From the NCBI GenBank assembly GCA_018340375.1, contig JAFFJZ010000025.1:1937501-2001500 (forward strand): 64,000 nucleotides of DNA. Direction: 5' to 3'. The notes under the pieces were generated by a model. That model saw only the letters and a list, made by a program, of their open reading frames with translations, searched no databases and was not told the DNA's origin. Position 1 is the stretch's first letter, and each line of letters starts with the position of its first letter. The translations under genes and the position numbers were made by a program. Source of the DNA: Gonatopus flavifemur (Eukaryota; Arthropoda; Insecta; Hymenoptera; Dryinidae). Positions 47,331-58,000 of the stretch are shown here, one piece after another.

Positions 47331-47425
47331 GGAAAAAAATGCCAACACACACACTCGCGAAGCATCGAACGAATTCAACTGCGAGAGTTCACAAAACAAA
47401 GTCAAAATAGACACAGACTTAGATC

Positions 47426-47486
47426 GAACCACATCAAACCAAACCAAACCAAACCAATCCAAACGGAACCGAACCAAACCGAACAG
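47426..47486 (+). repeat. Degenerate (AAACC)n / (AACCA)n microsatellite
   Basis: Imperfect 5-bp repeats aaacc and gaacc over about 60 bp. Frames across it are low in complexity. Confidence 0.8.
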
Positions 47487-48250
47487 GAGAGAACGAAATT
47501 TTAGCACAAGTTCTCCGATGTGAACAGATGGTGACACAAATTTCCACTGACCGACAACTTTTTCCTATTTGAGGAGTAGGATTCAGGATTGAAGGTAAGG
47601 TGAGGAATTAGAAATCTTTTCAATCTGCCAAACTTTTTCTCTCAAGTAATTCATCAGGAATAAATCTTTCCTTTCCCGTGGCAATCATGACAGGGTACGA
47701 CGTTTCATGAAACCTTCTGAACTTATACACTGCGAGTCAACCATTGTCCTTAAGGAGTTGTGACAAAACCTACCGAACAAAAAAAATTCGGGACCTATGT
47801 ACAGCATAGAATTAGAGATATTTATCTCAATTCACAGCCATTTTTACTGTTCAAGTTCGAGTACACTGTAGCCTGGATTTGGATATGATGGATTGATGAG
47901 GTAATTTTCTCTCTCGGCAACCATAATGATCCAAATAATTACTTTTCTGTCTTTGAAACGATCTCTCCAGTCGTCTACTTGTAGAAGAAATCATGAGGAA
48001 GTATGAACAAGGGATACCATGTACTTTTTGTCACTATTTCTTCCGAAAGAAAATATCTTTGAGGATAACAGTGAGGGAAAATGTAAGGAATGAAGATACG
48101 AGTATTCATCGAATTACAATGATTTATTCCCAATCCTCACAATTACATTTTGATAAAAGTAAAATCACATGAATGGATATATGTTGAAAGTTTTAATTGA
48201 TATGATATTCTTGATTTGCTATGTTGAAATCTAGATCCGTGCAAATTGTA
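47487..48250. other. Intergenic DNA, no gene seen
   Basis: No domain-bearing frame, no repeat shared within the window. Confidence 0.4.
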
Positions 48251-49340
48251 GTGAGTGGAATTGTCTCTTCTTATGTTTTATCCAGTTCAAGTGATGCGTT
48301 GGAACATTTCCACGACGATTCTGTTATTTCGCTTCGTGTCGTTGGAAAATTTTCGTGAAAAATGATGTAGAGTGCCACCATTAAAAAGGTACCAAAGGAA
48401 GACAACACAGTATTGACCGCATACGGTGGAGAAACAACTGTGTACTTGATGTTCGTTCCACTGATATTGTGTGCAATGTCTTTTGAGTCGTTGGATGATT
48501 CGTGGATCTTGAGGGGGTCTTTCATAGCTATCGAAGTAGGTTCCTCTTCCTTCAGGGTCGACGTGAGTTGCGACCCAGCGTTTTCCTGGTTGTGTATGAT
48601 CATCGGTGTTGATAATGATAGCGTATGGTTTTGTCCATGAACATGGGATTCCGTCGACAGGGTAAACACCTTCATCTCGAAGATTTGTACGCGAAAGGAC
48701 ACGTCATACTTGGAATGTATTCATATGAACGGAGAATTTTTGAAAGTCACACGTATTCTCTCCATCCAAGAAAAACATATCTTTGTGTTCACTGACGAAA
48801 CGTATCGGTTTTGAAATGTTTTTTGAAGCACACGAAAAAGTTTTCTGTTGCAGGAGTGTATGATGTATGCAATAGTTTTCGTCTGAAGGTGAATCTTTCA
48901 ACACTGATGTAATATACTCAAAATTTATCACTTTCCAAACACGTTCCAAATAGTATGGTTCGTCCCTTCCTCGTACGTAAATGGATTTCGCGAAACGTGT
49001 TATCTGACGAAGTCAATTTCCACATTGATAATGCTGCACCATTCCCTCAGATCATCCGATTCCATGGCAATTGTTTGTGAGCCAATTGTTCGTTTTTTCC
49101 CCAGTACAAGGTAATTCATCGAATTTGCGAGGCGGTGCAATTATTCAATGTCCTGGATATAGTTTGTTCAACGGAGATATCACGATTTCTCCCAGTATGA
49201 AACGCGCATCAGCATCCGAAAATCCCTGCTCATCTATCCCGAATACGTTTTCCATGGAATGTTCTCTTTCCATGATGTCTGGAACATTAATGACGGTTTC
49301 GTTGTTGTCGAAAATTTTTGAAGATCATCAACCACTATAG
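48251..49340 (-). other. Quasi-open minus-strand region downstream of the capsid gene
   Basis: Between the major capsid remnant and 48250 the minus strand holds frames of 143 codons (48702-48271, with a hydrophobic segment SSFGTFLMVALYIIF near its C-terminus) and 81 codons (48949-48704), beginning at non-ATG triplets. Their orientation agrees with the Polinton genes. I do not recognise either product and cannot tell decayed genes from chance frames. Confidence 0.3.
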
Positions 49341-50647
49341 TCAACGATCACTTGTCTGCTAGAGTCGATTTATAAGATATTATCGAACTCTGCGTGAAGT
49401 ACGGCGTTGATAGTTTTTCCAATGGCTTCAGTGGAACCACTCCAATTCGTACACTTCCGTGTTTTATCAGACTCCAATGAGTGGTACAATGTGCGGAAAG
49501 ATCAGGTGGGAGGTCGAATGCGGGAAGACAATATCCTTGAGCATAAGCTTGTCGAGAAATTGAATTCCCCTTGGTCAAAAAACGAATTACTGTTCCAGAG
49601 AAGAGAGTATGATGTGCTCTCGTAAAGTTCTTCATTCCCACTGAATTGAGGTTGCAATGGTCTGTTCGATATCTGTTTTCCATCCACGTTAAGAGACAAG
49701 GAGTTGATACCGTGTGTTTGGAAATTGAAGGGATTCAGTTTATAATCTCCATTAAATGCTTTGTTATCAACGAATCCAATGATAAATCTCTTGAGTGAGT
49801 GTCCCAATATAACATTGTCCAACGTTTCTTCGACTACACCTCTATGAATCGTGGATGATTTCACTTCGACTCTCGATAATGGGTACTTGGCTGTTGTTTT
49901 AGATAAAATTTTCGAGTGTGCCAACAAAACCCCCGAGCTGATTTTCACGCGTCGTATCAGGAGCGTAGCTTCTTGTACATGTAATCGAGCTTCAATAGTA
50001 TCACTTCCCTGCATGAGACAAGGAGATTCCTTCGATCTAATGGATCTTAGACGAACTTCTACACCATTCAAGGAAAATTTATCTTGGTTGACAGCATCGC
50101 AGTATAGATGTCCAAGTAAATCGACAGATTTGCCTCCAGTTATATGGTCTCGACTCGATGCTCACCCGATATTCATTCCAGTATTTGGTCCATCATCCAT
50201 GTGTTGAGGTGTATGTTCGTGCCATGAACTAGATGTGAGATCCGAGGATTTTGCATGGGGTCGATAGTTCAATGATGCTTCAATATAGGATCTGTACGCG
50301 TATGCATTGTCCACCGGTCATACGAGTTTCTGATCGAAAAATACATCTACTGGATCAAACATTGAATGCAGTGAATCATTAACTGGGCCAACAATGGCTG
50401 TAGATTTCCCATCTGCACTCAAAGCATCGACTCTCAAACGTAGACTCATCAGAGTGTGAGCGAGATCGAGATATTCTTCACCGTGTCCAGATATAACAAA
50501 TTCAATAGGCGAGTCATCAGTGAGAGAAAATATGGGTTTATTTTGAATCCATTGTGAATACTCTATGCTCGTTTGTGTTGGTGGCAAAGTGAACGAATCT
50601 AGTTCAGATTTCACGCACTTGTTCGAATGTGTATGTAGAAAAGACAT
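49340..50647 (-). pseudogene. Polinton major capsid protein, broken
   Basis: Starts at ATG 50647. The N-terminal part (to a stop at about 50318) has IEFVISGHGEEYLDLAHT, typical of the Polinton major capsid (double jelly-roll) family often listed as F54H12.2-like. The middle (50071-49502) has LLAHSKILSKTTAKYPLSR and IIGFVDNKAFNGDYKLNPF. The C-terminal part (in a further frame near 49540-49390) has LPPDLSAHCTTHWSLIKHG. Frames change at least twice (about 50070-50165 and 49500, again near 49400) and at least one stop is present. The protein builds the capsid shell in Polintons believed to form virions; this copy cannot. Confidence 0.9.
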
Positions 50648-51240
50648 TATGATTTCCGCGAGGGTCCAAAAATATCACTGACATTACGTTTCGTGGATTT
50701 TTTCTTCTTATCCAGTTTGTTTTTATTCAAACGTGTTTTTCGGATTTCTGGATTTTTAGTTGATCGCTGACGCTTCCTGATATTAGATTCTCTCTTCGAT
50801 TGAACTCTACTCTTCTTCAACAATTTCTTTTGCGTAGATTTTGTACGTCTGACGGTAGAGGTTTTCCATTTTTTCGTAGGAGGGGGACTGTATAATGCTG
50901 GAAATCCAGATCGAGACTGAGTATCTGTATCACTATTCAATCTTCTATACCCCGAACCCCTCATCCAATTCCCAACTTCATGCTGTGATTCTCCTCCAGC
51001 CCTTCTCTGTAGATTTCGACCAGTTCCTTTAAACCGTGTCTTCAACGCAGTTCTGAATTGCATCCTATTTTCAACATCTTCGATGATATTAATTCCCGTT
51101 CGCATGGCTCCTTTACCTAGAGTCCGAGCACCGCATATCGAGTACGGTGACACACGACGGGATAATCAGCCAAGGAAACTCCCTATACCGTGACCACGTT
51201 GATAGGACGAACCAACAAATACACAGGAAATTCCTCGACC
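50647..51240 (-). pseudogene. Polinton small basic protein, one stop
   Basis: A 168-codon frame (51153-50647) is strongly basic in its C-terminal half (KKLLKKSRVQSKRESNIRK) and has a helical N-terminal stretch (GAMRTGINIIEDVENRMQF). The same frame continues upstream of a stop at about 51155-51170 with glycine-rich sequence, which suits the usual start of this protein. It lies between penton and capsid genes, the position of a small virion-associated basic protein in other Polintons. Its function there is inferred from position and composition. Confidence 0.65.
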
Positions 51241-51266
51241 ACCCCCTACCTGACCCTCGTAGTATT

Positions 51267-52109
51267 CTAGATATGGATTAATTCTCTCCAATAAACTCGT
51301 CTGGAGTGGAGAGTTATGGTCAACGTTTCAGTTTCAAATGGGATTGATCGAACAAAATGATCTCTCATATCTATCAAAACTGTGCTGAATTCTGTATTCA
51401 ACAACGGTATGTGATGCAATGGCGGGAAAGTTCTGACTTGATCACCACCGTAGACATAATCGTGGTTATCTACTCTAACTAAACGCAACAAAGGTGCTTC
51501 CACATCACCAATAATGTATGGTTCACATAAGTCACAATAGATGAACATTTTGTCGGGAAGACCTAGTGATAATTTAGCAGGATATTTTGCCGATAATATT
51601 GTTTCCTTCCGGTGTATTGGATACCATACCATGTTTTTATGACGTTCTATATTATCTTTGTTATCATACAGCTGACTCTTGTTAAATCCGAATATACGCG
51701 GAAGTCCATCGTCAAAGTGTACGAGATGTATCTTTTTACAATTCTTACATTTTTCCTCAACTTGTATTCTGCTACTGTTTATACATTTCATTCCCAAGTG
51801 AATAGCGAGGAGTCGTTGTAACATGTTGTTACATTCAGTTACAAGTTCTTGAATATCGTGAAGAACACCAGATTGTATGAATACACCAGCCGCGTACTCT
51901 GTTTCATGTTCATAATAACGGATATAACCCTCATTTTTTCTTATGTGTAAGAATGTGCGAGGGATCTGAATTTCAGATCGTGCTACCTCCCACTGTCCTC
52001 CCAAATCTATTTTTTGCGGTAACTCGGTGGTGAAGCATGCTGTTTTGTTGTCAGGAAAATATTCCATACTATTATTGCTAGGTAAAACGGGATAAAATCG
52101 ATCCCTCAT
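51267..52109 (-). CDS. Polinton penton-like minor capsid protein
   Basis: 280-codon open frame from ATG 52109 (the frame is open a little further, from a TTG at 52148). The N-terminus YPVLPSNNSMEYFPDNKTA and the block WEVARSEIQIPRTFLHI are typical of this family, as are KYPAKLSLGLPDKMFIYCD and IIGDVEAPLLRLV further on. A CXXC pair (CKNCKKIHLV) is present. Length fits the family (single jelly-roll penton proteins, roughly 300 residues or more); the C-terminus may be slightly short. It is the best-preserved Polinton gene here, with no break seen, although its partners are broken. Confidence 0.82.
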   Translation of the reverse strand: MRDRFYPVLPSNNSMEYFPDNKTACFTTELPQKIDLGGQWEVARSEIQIPRTFLHIRKNEGYIRYYEHETEYAAGVFIQSGVLHDIQELVTECNNMLQRLLAIHLGMKCINSSRIQVEEKCKNCKKIHLVHFDDGLPRIFGFNKSQLYDNKDNIERHKNMVWYPIHRKETILSAKYPAKLSLGLPDKMFIYCDLCEPYIIGDVEAPLLRLVRVDNHDYVYGGDQVRTFPPLHHIPLLNTEFSTVLIDMRDHFVRSIPFETETLTITLHSRRVYWRELIHI

Positions 52110-52149
52110 AATGATTTTATATCCTTCAGATTCGATGCAGGTATCCAAG

Positions 52150-52877
52150 AGTTGAACTTTGAAGGGTATCTATTCCAACTGACAAAATATTGTTTCCCAT
52201 TTGCACGACCTTTAGTTCTCAGGATCTTGTCGATAGGGAATTCTTCTGTTTCCAAATCTTTTCTCACGGTCGGAAATTCTTACTCGTAAAAAATACCGTC
52301 AATGAATTCACCGGATGAATCTTCAATTTCGTAAACGTGTGGTGTTCTCCACTTCAAAAGACGGATTACGCGGAATATTTCCTCGCTCCAATTCGCTCCA
52401 TACCCCTTTTCCAAGGTAGCTTTCGTTCGACTGATACGGATTTGTACGGATTTCCTGTGGCGCAACGCATCGTTTGAGTAATTCACGATATTTGAATCAG
52501 GAATCTCTTCACCATCGATGGTAACAGTTCCTTGTTCATCGCATTGGATGCGATGCCGGATGGGGGCCGAATCAACGAAAAGACAAATCAACGAAAACAG
52601 TATTCGAAAAGAGAGAGTGTGATGTATCTCTCTTTTCAACCAACTTTTCGTTGATTTGGTTTTTCGTTGTGTCCATCTCTGATCACATTTTGGAAATCCC
52701 TCGTTCCCTGCTCTTTGATCAATGGTATGTCTGTCGTTGTCCGTTGTCCGTTGTCCGTTGTTCGTTGTCCGTTGTCCGTTGTCCGTTGTCCGTTGTCCGT
52801 TGTCCGTTGTCCGTTGTCCGTTGTCCGTTGTCCGTTGTCCGTTGTCCGTTGTCCGTTGTCCGTTGTCCGTTGTCCGT

Positions 52878-52909
<32 letters not shown>

Positions 52910-52913
52910 TTGC

Positions 52914-52974
<61 letters not shown>

Positions 52975-53074
52975 CCTCTCCTCCTTCTTCTTCAACATTC
53001 TTTTGACCATTCTCTTTGGATGGGTTTGCTTCTTCTTCTCCATACCCTTCTTGCATGATTTTGTATAGACACAT
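52150..53074 (-). pseudogene. Polinton integrase C-terminus with chromodomain, fused to low-complexity
   Basis: Read on the minus strand: a low-complexity stretch (52980-52735, polyglutamine then TTDNGQR repeats), then a segment TIDGEEIPDSNIVNYSNDAL, then KGYGANWSEEIFRVI and DSSGEFIDGIFYE, which is the integrase C-terminal SH3-like region. A TAA at about 52278 follows, and in the same frame a chromodomain continues: EEFPIDKILRTKGRANGK and YFVSWNRYPSKFNSW. Chromodomain-tailed integrases are typical of Polintons. The catalytic core (DDE) and zinc-finger are not present; the GSNIV-like segment next to the C-terminal region suggests a deletion joined two Polinton genes. Confidence 0.78.
52733..52975. 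repeat. Compound microsatellite, 7-, 6- and 3-bp units
   Basis: About 21 copies of GTTGTCC (52734-52880), about five of GTCGCT (52878-52909) and about 20 of GTT (52910-52973). Each step looks like a slippage derivative of its neighbour. The 7-mer lacks stops in all three plus frames and in the minus frames used here, which produces several long artefactual frames. Confidence 0.95.
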
Positions 53075-53220
53075 GAGTTAGAGAACATCAGGAAAAAGGA
53101 TCTTACCGTCAATAAAATCTCCATCGAATTTCCTTTTCTTTGAGTTTTCTCCACTCGAACCACTCTCTGCGAAGTCAATCGCATCACATGGTTGCCTATC
53201 TCAAACGTCATTGGGGGAAC

Positions 53221-54329
53221 ATAGTAACTCTGTATGGAGAAGAATGATCAAACCCATGATTCGTTCGAGTGATACGAGAATGAAGAATTATAAGAATTCA
53301 ATACTCACCATTCATTCCTTCTGCTTCCATGTTTTCAACAACTTGAAAGACAAGATTGTCGTATTCCTCATTCGGGAACTCCATTTCATGTTAAGTATCG
53401 GGAAATCACTTCACAAAAACTTTCACAAAAAAAAATTTCACTCGAAAGTTTTGAATGATTTTGATTTCCGCTGTACAATAATCGAATTTCCTTACTCATA
53501 CCTCGCACTGAACGGGATGAGTAGACGTTCCACTAGGAACTGAATCGCGAAAAATTTGATTTCCGATTAACTTCACTCGAAAGTAACACTTGTGAAGTAT
53601 TTCGAAATCTGAGACTGCGGTATGACACTTAGACTTTGATCGCGCCCCGTACGAAATTCAGAAACTGAATGTGACGGGAAAACTCCCATCACCCTTCAAG
53701 GATACTCCCTCGTCTCGAACGAAAAAACCAGTTTGAAAGAGAAAATTATTTCTCCCCAGGAAAAGTATGTCATAGGTACAGGGATGATCTTTTCCACCCT
53801 CTACTCAACTCAAAACGTGATCCGAAACAAGAAAATCATTTCTTCGGTGAATTTATCACATCCGGTGAAGATTTTTCGAGAAAAGATGGCTTCATTCAAA
53901 AACGAAGAATGCATTTTCCCAATGGAACAAACATCTTGTGAACTTGTTATCGTATCTCATCTCGCATCCCAGAGCGGCCCTTTTGTGTATTGGGATGTAT
54001 AGTTCCACATTTTCAGGAAAACGACCTGCAATCTTTCGATTGTATATCTAAGGTGATCAAGGGTAACTGAGAACCCGTTTCGACAAGAATACCGAAGATC
54101 AATGTGTGTGTATTCATGTATGTGGAAACTGGGACTGAAGGGGAGGACTAAAGAGAAGAAAATTCTGGAAAACTTGTCCGAACAAGTCTGTCAGAATATA
54201 ATTCCATGACGATCGGTCAAATAAAATACATTTTGTGTTCCATATCATATTCCTAACGACGAATGTGACTCCGATTCAGTCACCCTCACGCGCTTGAAGT
54301 GAGAAGATCGGTCAAATTTGCCTCAGGAA
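53221..54329. other. Intergenic DNA between the Polinton and a spliced gene
   Basis: Frames of 110 and 89 codons on the plus strand have no recognisable domain. The region could include promoter sequence for the downstream gene; no motif is clear enough to call. Confidence 0.4.
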
Positions 54330-55030
54330 ATGGAGAACCAACTACTGATTCCGACAAGTTATATTTTGAACGCGTGGGGACCGAAAGAAGTTCCAGTGGG
54401 TTTCGTATTACAAAATGATGGTGAACTTTGTCCATGTGTGAAACTTGAAAGCACGCAAAATCGCAGATGCATTTTAATTCCAATTGAGGAATGGAATTGG
54501 TTGAAAAGTCAAATGAGTCACATCATATCATACTTTTTGGGTGAAGATACCGAAGAATATCGTTCACGATGTGAATCTGTCAAGTACGAAGATCTCAGTA
54601 TTTATTCCGCGATATCGTATGTTTTGCCTTGCATGATGTTTGAGAAGAAGAATCAGAGGAAAAATATTACAATTACGATGCAGAAATCGACTTTGAGAAC
54701 GTTGAAAAGGTGAATATTTATTTCTCATTTGAAAAACATTGGTTCATTTCATGTTGAAAACATTATTTTTCCTTCATAAGTGAATCAATGGTGAAAAAAT
54801 ATATTTGTGTGTGTTTTTTTTCAAGGTATTCATCGAGCATCACGTTACACTCCGATAGATGGAGAACCTTATCTGTGAATGGCTGTAGAGGAAAATTGAT
54901 AGAACAAACGGCAAAAATGGCATTGGACGAGACATTGAGAGGGTACGCACCAGCATCAACCTTGGCATTGGATACCGTTCTGAATTTCATCTCAAATAAT
55001 GTCGAACATATAGTGTACGGAACATTGTAA
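54330..55030 (+). CDS. Hypothetical protein, two exons, 194 codons
   Basis: Exon 1 is 54330-54709 (ATG at 54330, MENQLLIPTSYILNAWGPK). A donor GTGAAT lies at 54710; an acceptor with a pyrimidine tract (gttttttttcaag) ends at 54825. Exon 2 is 54826-55030 and ends in TAA. The 116-bp intron preserves frame: two bases of the last codon plus G give arginine, so ...TLRTLKR continues into YSSSITLHSDRWRTL. Total 585 nt, 194 residues plus stop. Two similar-looking modules are visible: CVKLESTQNRRCILIPIEEWN with a following helix, and NITITMQKSTLRTLKR with the second exon. The first recalls PC4-like single-strand-binding folds in pattern only. Location next to a Polinton may mean it was cargo, but orientation is opposite. 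I cannot name its function. Confidence 0.62.
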
Positions 55031-55128
55031 ACTTCGGAAAATAATTCTTGTCATAAAATTCTCATGTACGAAATAGTTGTTGTGTATACGCATAGTTTAG
55101 CAGAAGGAATCGTACGTCCTATCAATAA

Positions 55129-56425
55129 TACGAGGGTGGATTGATAAGTTTCCGGCCTGACCAAGAGATGGCGCCACTAGGCCTACCTTGAGGTGGCGTT
55201 CTATAGTACCATCCTTAGATAGCTTGTAGCGATAGTTTCAGTCCGATCGCCATGTTAGTTTAGTTTTGAGAGCACGCTGACCAAGACGCCTCTGTGTTTT
55301 TCGTAAAAATGGAAAAGCTGGAAAATCGTGCTGTCATCAAATACTTTTATTTGAAGGGGTTAACGCCGGAGGAAATTAAAGAAGAGATGGACTCAACGCT
55401 GGGGACATCCTCCCCATCATATTCAACCGTTAAGCAGTGGGTTTCCGAGTTTAGAAAGGGTCGTGTGAGCACCTCTGATGAGCCTCACTCAGGACGCCCC
55501 ATTGAGGTCACAACTTCAGGTATGATCGAAAAAATCCATCAAATAGTGCTGAAAGGTCGCAGATTAAAAGTTCGTGAGATAGCTGAGACCTGTAAGATGT
55601 CATATGAACGTGTACAAAATATTTTGCACCAAAATTTGTATATGGAAAAGCTCTGTGCAAGATGGGTGCCGCGTTTGCTAACAGTCGACCAAAAATTGAT
55701 TCGAAAGAACATTTCTACCGCCAATTTGGCGTTGTATAAGCGTAATCCAAGCGAATTTTTGCGTCAATTCGTAACCGTTGACGAAACTTGGGTCCACCAC
55801 TACACTCCTGAAACCAAAGAACAGTCTAAACAGTGGATTGGACCAGGGGAACCAACTCCAAAGAAGGCAAAAACAATTTTTTCGGCGAACAAGGTTATGG
55901 CTACTGTTTTTTGGGATGCAAGAGGTATTATATACATTGATTACCTTGAAAAGGGTAAAACTATCACTGGTCAATACTACGCAGACTTATTGCAACGTTT
56001 GAGCCACGAAGTGAAAATTAAACGACCTCATCTGGCGAAGAAAAAAATCTTGTTTCATCACGATAACGCACCAGCGCACACGTCAATCGGTGCGATGGCT
56101 AAAATCAACGATCTGAAGTTTGAATTAATGCCGCACCCTCCCTACTCTCAAGACCTAGCCCCGAGTGACTATTATCTGTTTCCTAACCTCAAGAAATGGC
56201 TTGGCGGTAAGAGATTTGCGGACAATGAAGAAGTAATCGAAGCTGTAAATGGGTATTTTGAGGAGCTTGACGAATCAGTCTATAGAGATGGCATTACTAG
56301 ACTAGAACACCGCTATGAGAAATGTATCAGCCTTGGAAGAGATTGTGTTGAGAAATAAAAAAAAAAAATTCTTAAAAACGTTGTTTTTCTTGGTCAGGCC
56401 GGAAACTTATCAATCCACCCTCGTA
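55129..56425 (+). mobile_element. Mariner transposon, apparently intact, 1293 bp
   Basis: Element 55131-56423 flanked by TA (55129-55130, 56424-56425). Terminal inverted repeats are identical over the first 36 bp, beginning CGAGGGTGGATTGATAAG. It holds a single uninterrupted transposase gene and a polyadenylation signal overlapping the stop (AATAAA at 56354-56359). Nothing in it is visibly damaged. Confidence 0.95.
55309..56358 (+). CDS. Mariner transposase (DD34D), intact
   Basis: 349 residues from ATG 55309; a longer frame opens at a GTG at 55294, which I do not use. The N-terminal half has the helix-turn-helix pair ([19 protein letters not shown] and [19 protein letters not shown]) and the linker WVPRLLT. 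The catalytic triad is D158 ([10 protein letters not shown]), D252 (HHDNAPAHT) and D287 (LAPSDYYLF) with 34 residues between the last two. Length equals that of active mariners (about 340-350). It binds the terminal repeats and catalyses cut-and-paste movement into TA. No stop, frameshift or catalytic substitution is seen. Note SQDLAPSD where SPDLAPSD is more common. Confidence 0.96.
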   Translation: MEKLENRAVIKYFYLKGLTPEEIKEEMDSTLGTSSPSYSTVKQWVSEFRKGRVSTSDEPHSGRPIEVTTSGMIEKIHQIVLKGRRLKVREIAETCKMSYERVQNILHQNLYMEKLCARWVPRLLTVDQKLIRKNISTANLALYKRNPSEFLRQFVTVDETWVHHYTPETKEQSKQWIGPGEPTPKKAKTIFSANKVMATVFWDARGIIYIDYLEKGKTITGQYYADLLQRLSHEVKIKRPHLAKKKILFHHDNAPAHTSIGAMAKINDLKFELMPHPPYSQDLAPSDYYLFPNLKKWLGGKRFADNEEVIEAVNGYFEELDESVYRDGITRLEHRYEKCISLGRDCVEK

Positions 56426-58000
56426 TAATTCACAATATTTTACGAATTATACTTATGATAATAATTCAACGATCAATACTGAGTGATTTCGTTTCTCGTA
56501 TTTGGTTTCCATTGATACGTTGTAAGAATGTAGCGAGAAAATGAATGCATGTAATGGAAACAATGGTCCACTTATTCCACGTACCTGCTATCGTAGTCAA
56601 TGAAAGGGACTGGCCGCTATTGTCATCGTTGCTGATCGACTTCATTCATGAACGTTTTGTCTTTTTCTACGGGTCGAAGCCTATCTCACGATTTGAAACT
56701 CTTCTCGTTCCCTTCATGAAACATTGTTTCATGCAGTATACAGAGAATCCTTGTTCTTGTATCAAAGTCGAAGGTCTCTCGTACTAGCACTATGTTTCGG
56801 TGAAGGGGACAAGGATAGGAACTTTCCCTGTTCCTTTCTTGAGCCTTCTAGATATCTTCGTCTTCTAGACAAAAAGGAGAATCTCGTTCCGAAAAGTTTA
56901 TTTATTTCATTTCATTTGTTTATTCATAGTATTCTCAAATCAATATTTCCTTATTATCATAAACTTTCCTCTTTTGACATAACTTCCTATGAAGACCTGT
57001 TTTTTTTATCATCTCGGGATCTCATCTTCGAGACCCATGATATTATCCAGTCCATCTCACTTGTCTCGAACTCTGGACCACCTCATGGTGTGTGGTATGG
57101 GGTGTCCCCCCGACAAGGCGAGTGCGGGGAAAGTTCTCCATACCAGAACACTTACTACTATCATCAACTTACCAAGAGGGTCTTCAAATCTTATGCTACG
57201 TGAACAGAATATATATAATGAGAAAAATATTTTATTTTTCACATTCTCTATTCTCATTGTACCATATCAATCCCTAATTCAAACTCTATACCCTTAAAGA
57301 ATGTTTTGAATTTTCAGAATTTGCGTCTCATACACTTTTGAGGCGTTTTTGGTATTTTTAACATTTCAAATGTTCCCGCTCATTAGCACCGAGTTACTGG
57401 TGACACCATTATCATGAATCTGTCCCCACGAGTACCAAACAAGTGTTAAGGACCTGGTTTTCAGTGTCGAATGCTTTGCCATCAATGTTGTCTTTGTAAT
57501 TTGCAGACAAAAACGAAGCAAGTTATCCAAAATCTTCTCAGGGAAAATCGAAAGCATAAAACAATATTCTCTTTAGAGAAAACTAGTTAAGATTAGTTAT
57601 ATTTGATTCTGACTGAAGTGACTGAAAACACTGTTGGGGACAATGTTGAAATGACCTGGATATATCAATGGGCGTAAAACAACGCAATAACATCTTGCTG
57701 ATGCATGAATCATATTGAGTTCCAGGTTATGCCAGGAGATACTCTTAGTATCCATAATAGTAGGCTCAAGATGTCGAGGAACAAGAATGTTGCATAATTC
57801 CAATTGAGACGACTTCGGAATACATTGTGACTTGGAGCCTTGATTTCAGATATAGCATTATTTCAAAGTCTCATTCATCTGTCCAGTCACCTTGGTTGAG
57901 CTGTACTACAATCATTCTTCACTAGTTATAAACTAGTCTCTATACGGAAGGTATAATTTCATATGCTTGATTTTCTTCGAATAGATTCTAGATAGTTTGC
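56426..58000. other. AT-rich intergenic DNA
   Basis: Frames of up to 159 codons lack domains and appear in overlapping registers. No inverted repeat or RNA gene recognised. Confidence 0.4.

Larger units (their letters stand above)
48251..53220 (-). mobile_element. Decayed Polinton (Maverick)
   Basis: A block of minus-strand remnants in Polinton order: integrase C-terminus with chromodomain (about 52.15-52.5 kb), penton-like minor capsid protein (51.27-52.11), small basic protein (50.65-51.24) and double-jelly-roll major capsid protein (about 49.34-50.65). Genes are close-packed; the basic protein's stop and the capsid's start overlap (TAATG at 50645-50649). The DNA polymerase B, packaging ATPase and protease were not found, and no terminal repeats were identified. 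Boundaries are approximate. Confidence 0.85.

Noticed and set aside
48251..49340. Endogenous nudivirus or bracovirus genes
   Set aside because: The minus-strand frames have no family signature that I recognise; proximity to the capsid remnant suggests Polinton material or noise.
52651..53068. Three plus-strand frames of 94-135 codons rich in valine, cysteine or leucine
   Set aside because: Pure translations of the 7-, 6- and 3-bp microsatellites.
57000..57300. Several overlapping short frames
   Set aside because: All three plus registers and one minus register are open together, with no domain and no ATG context.
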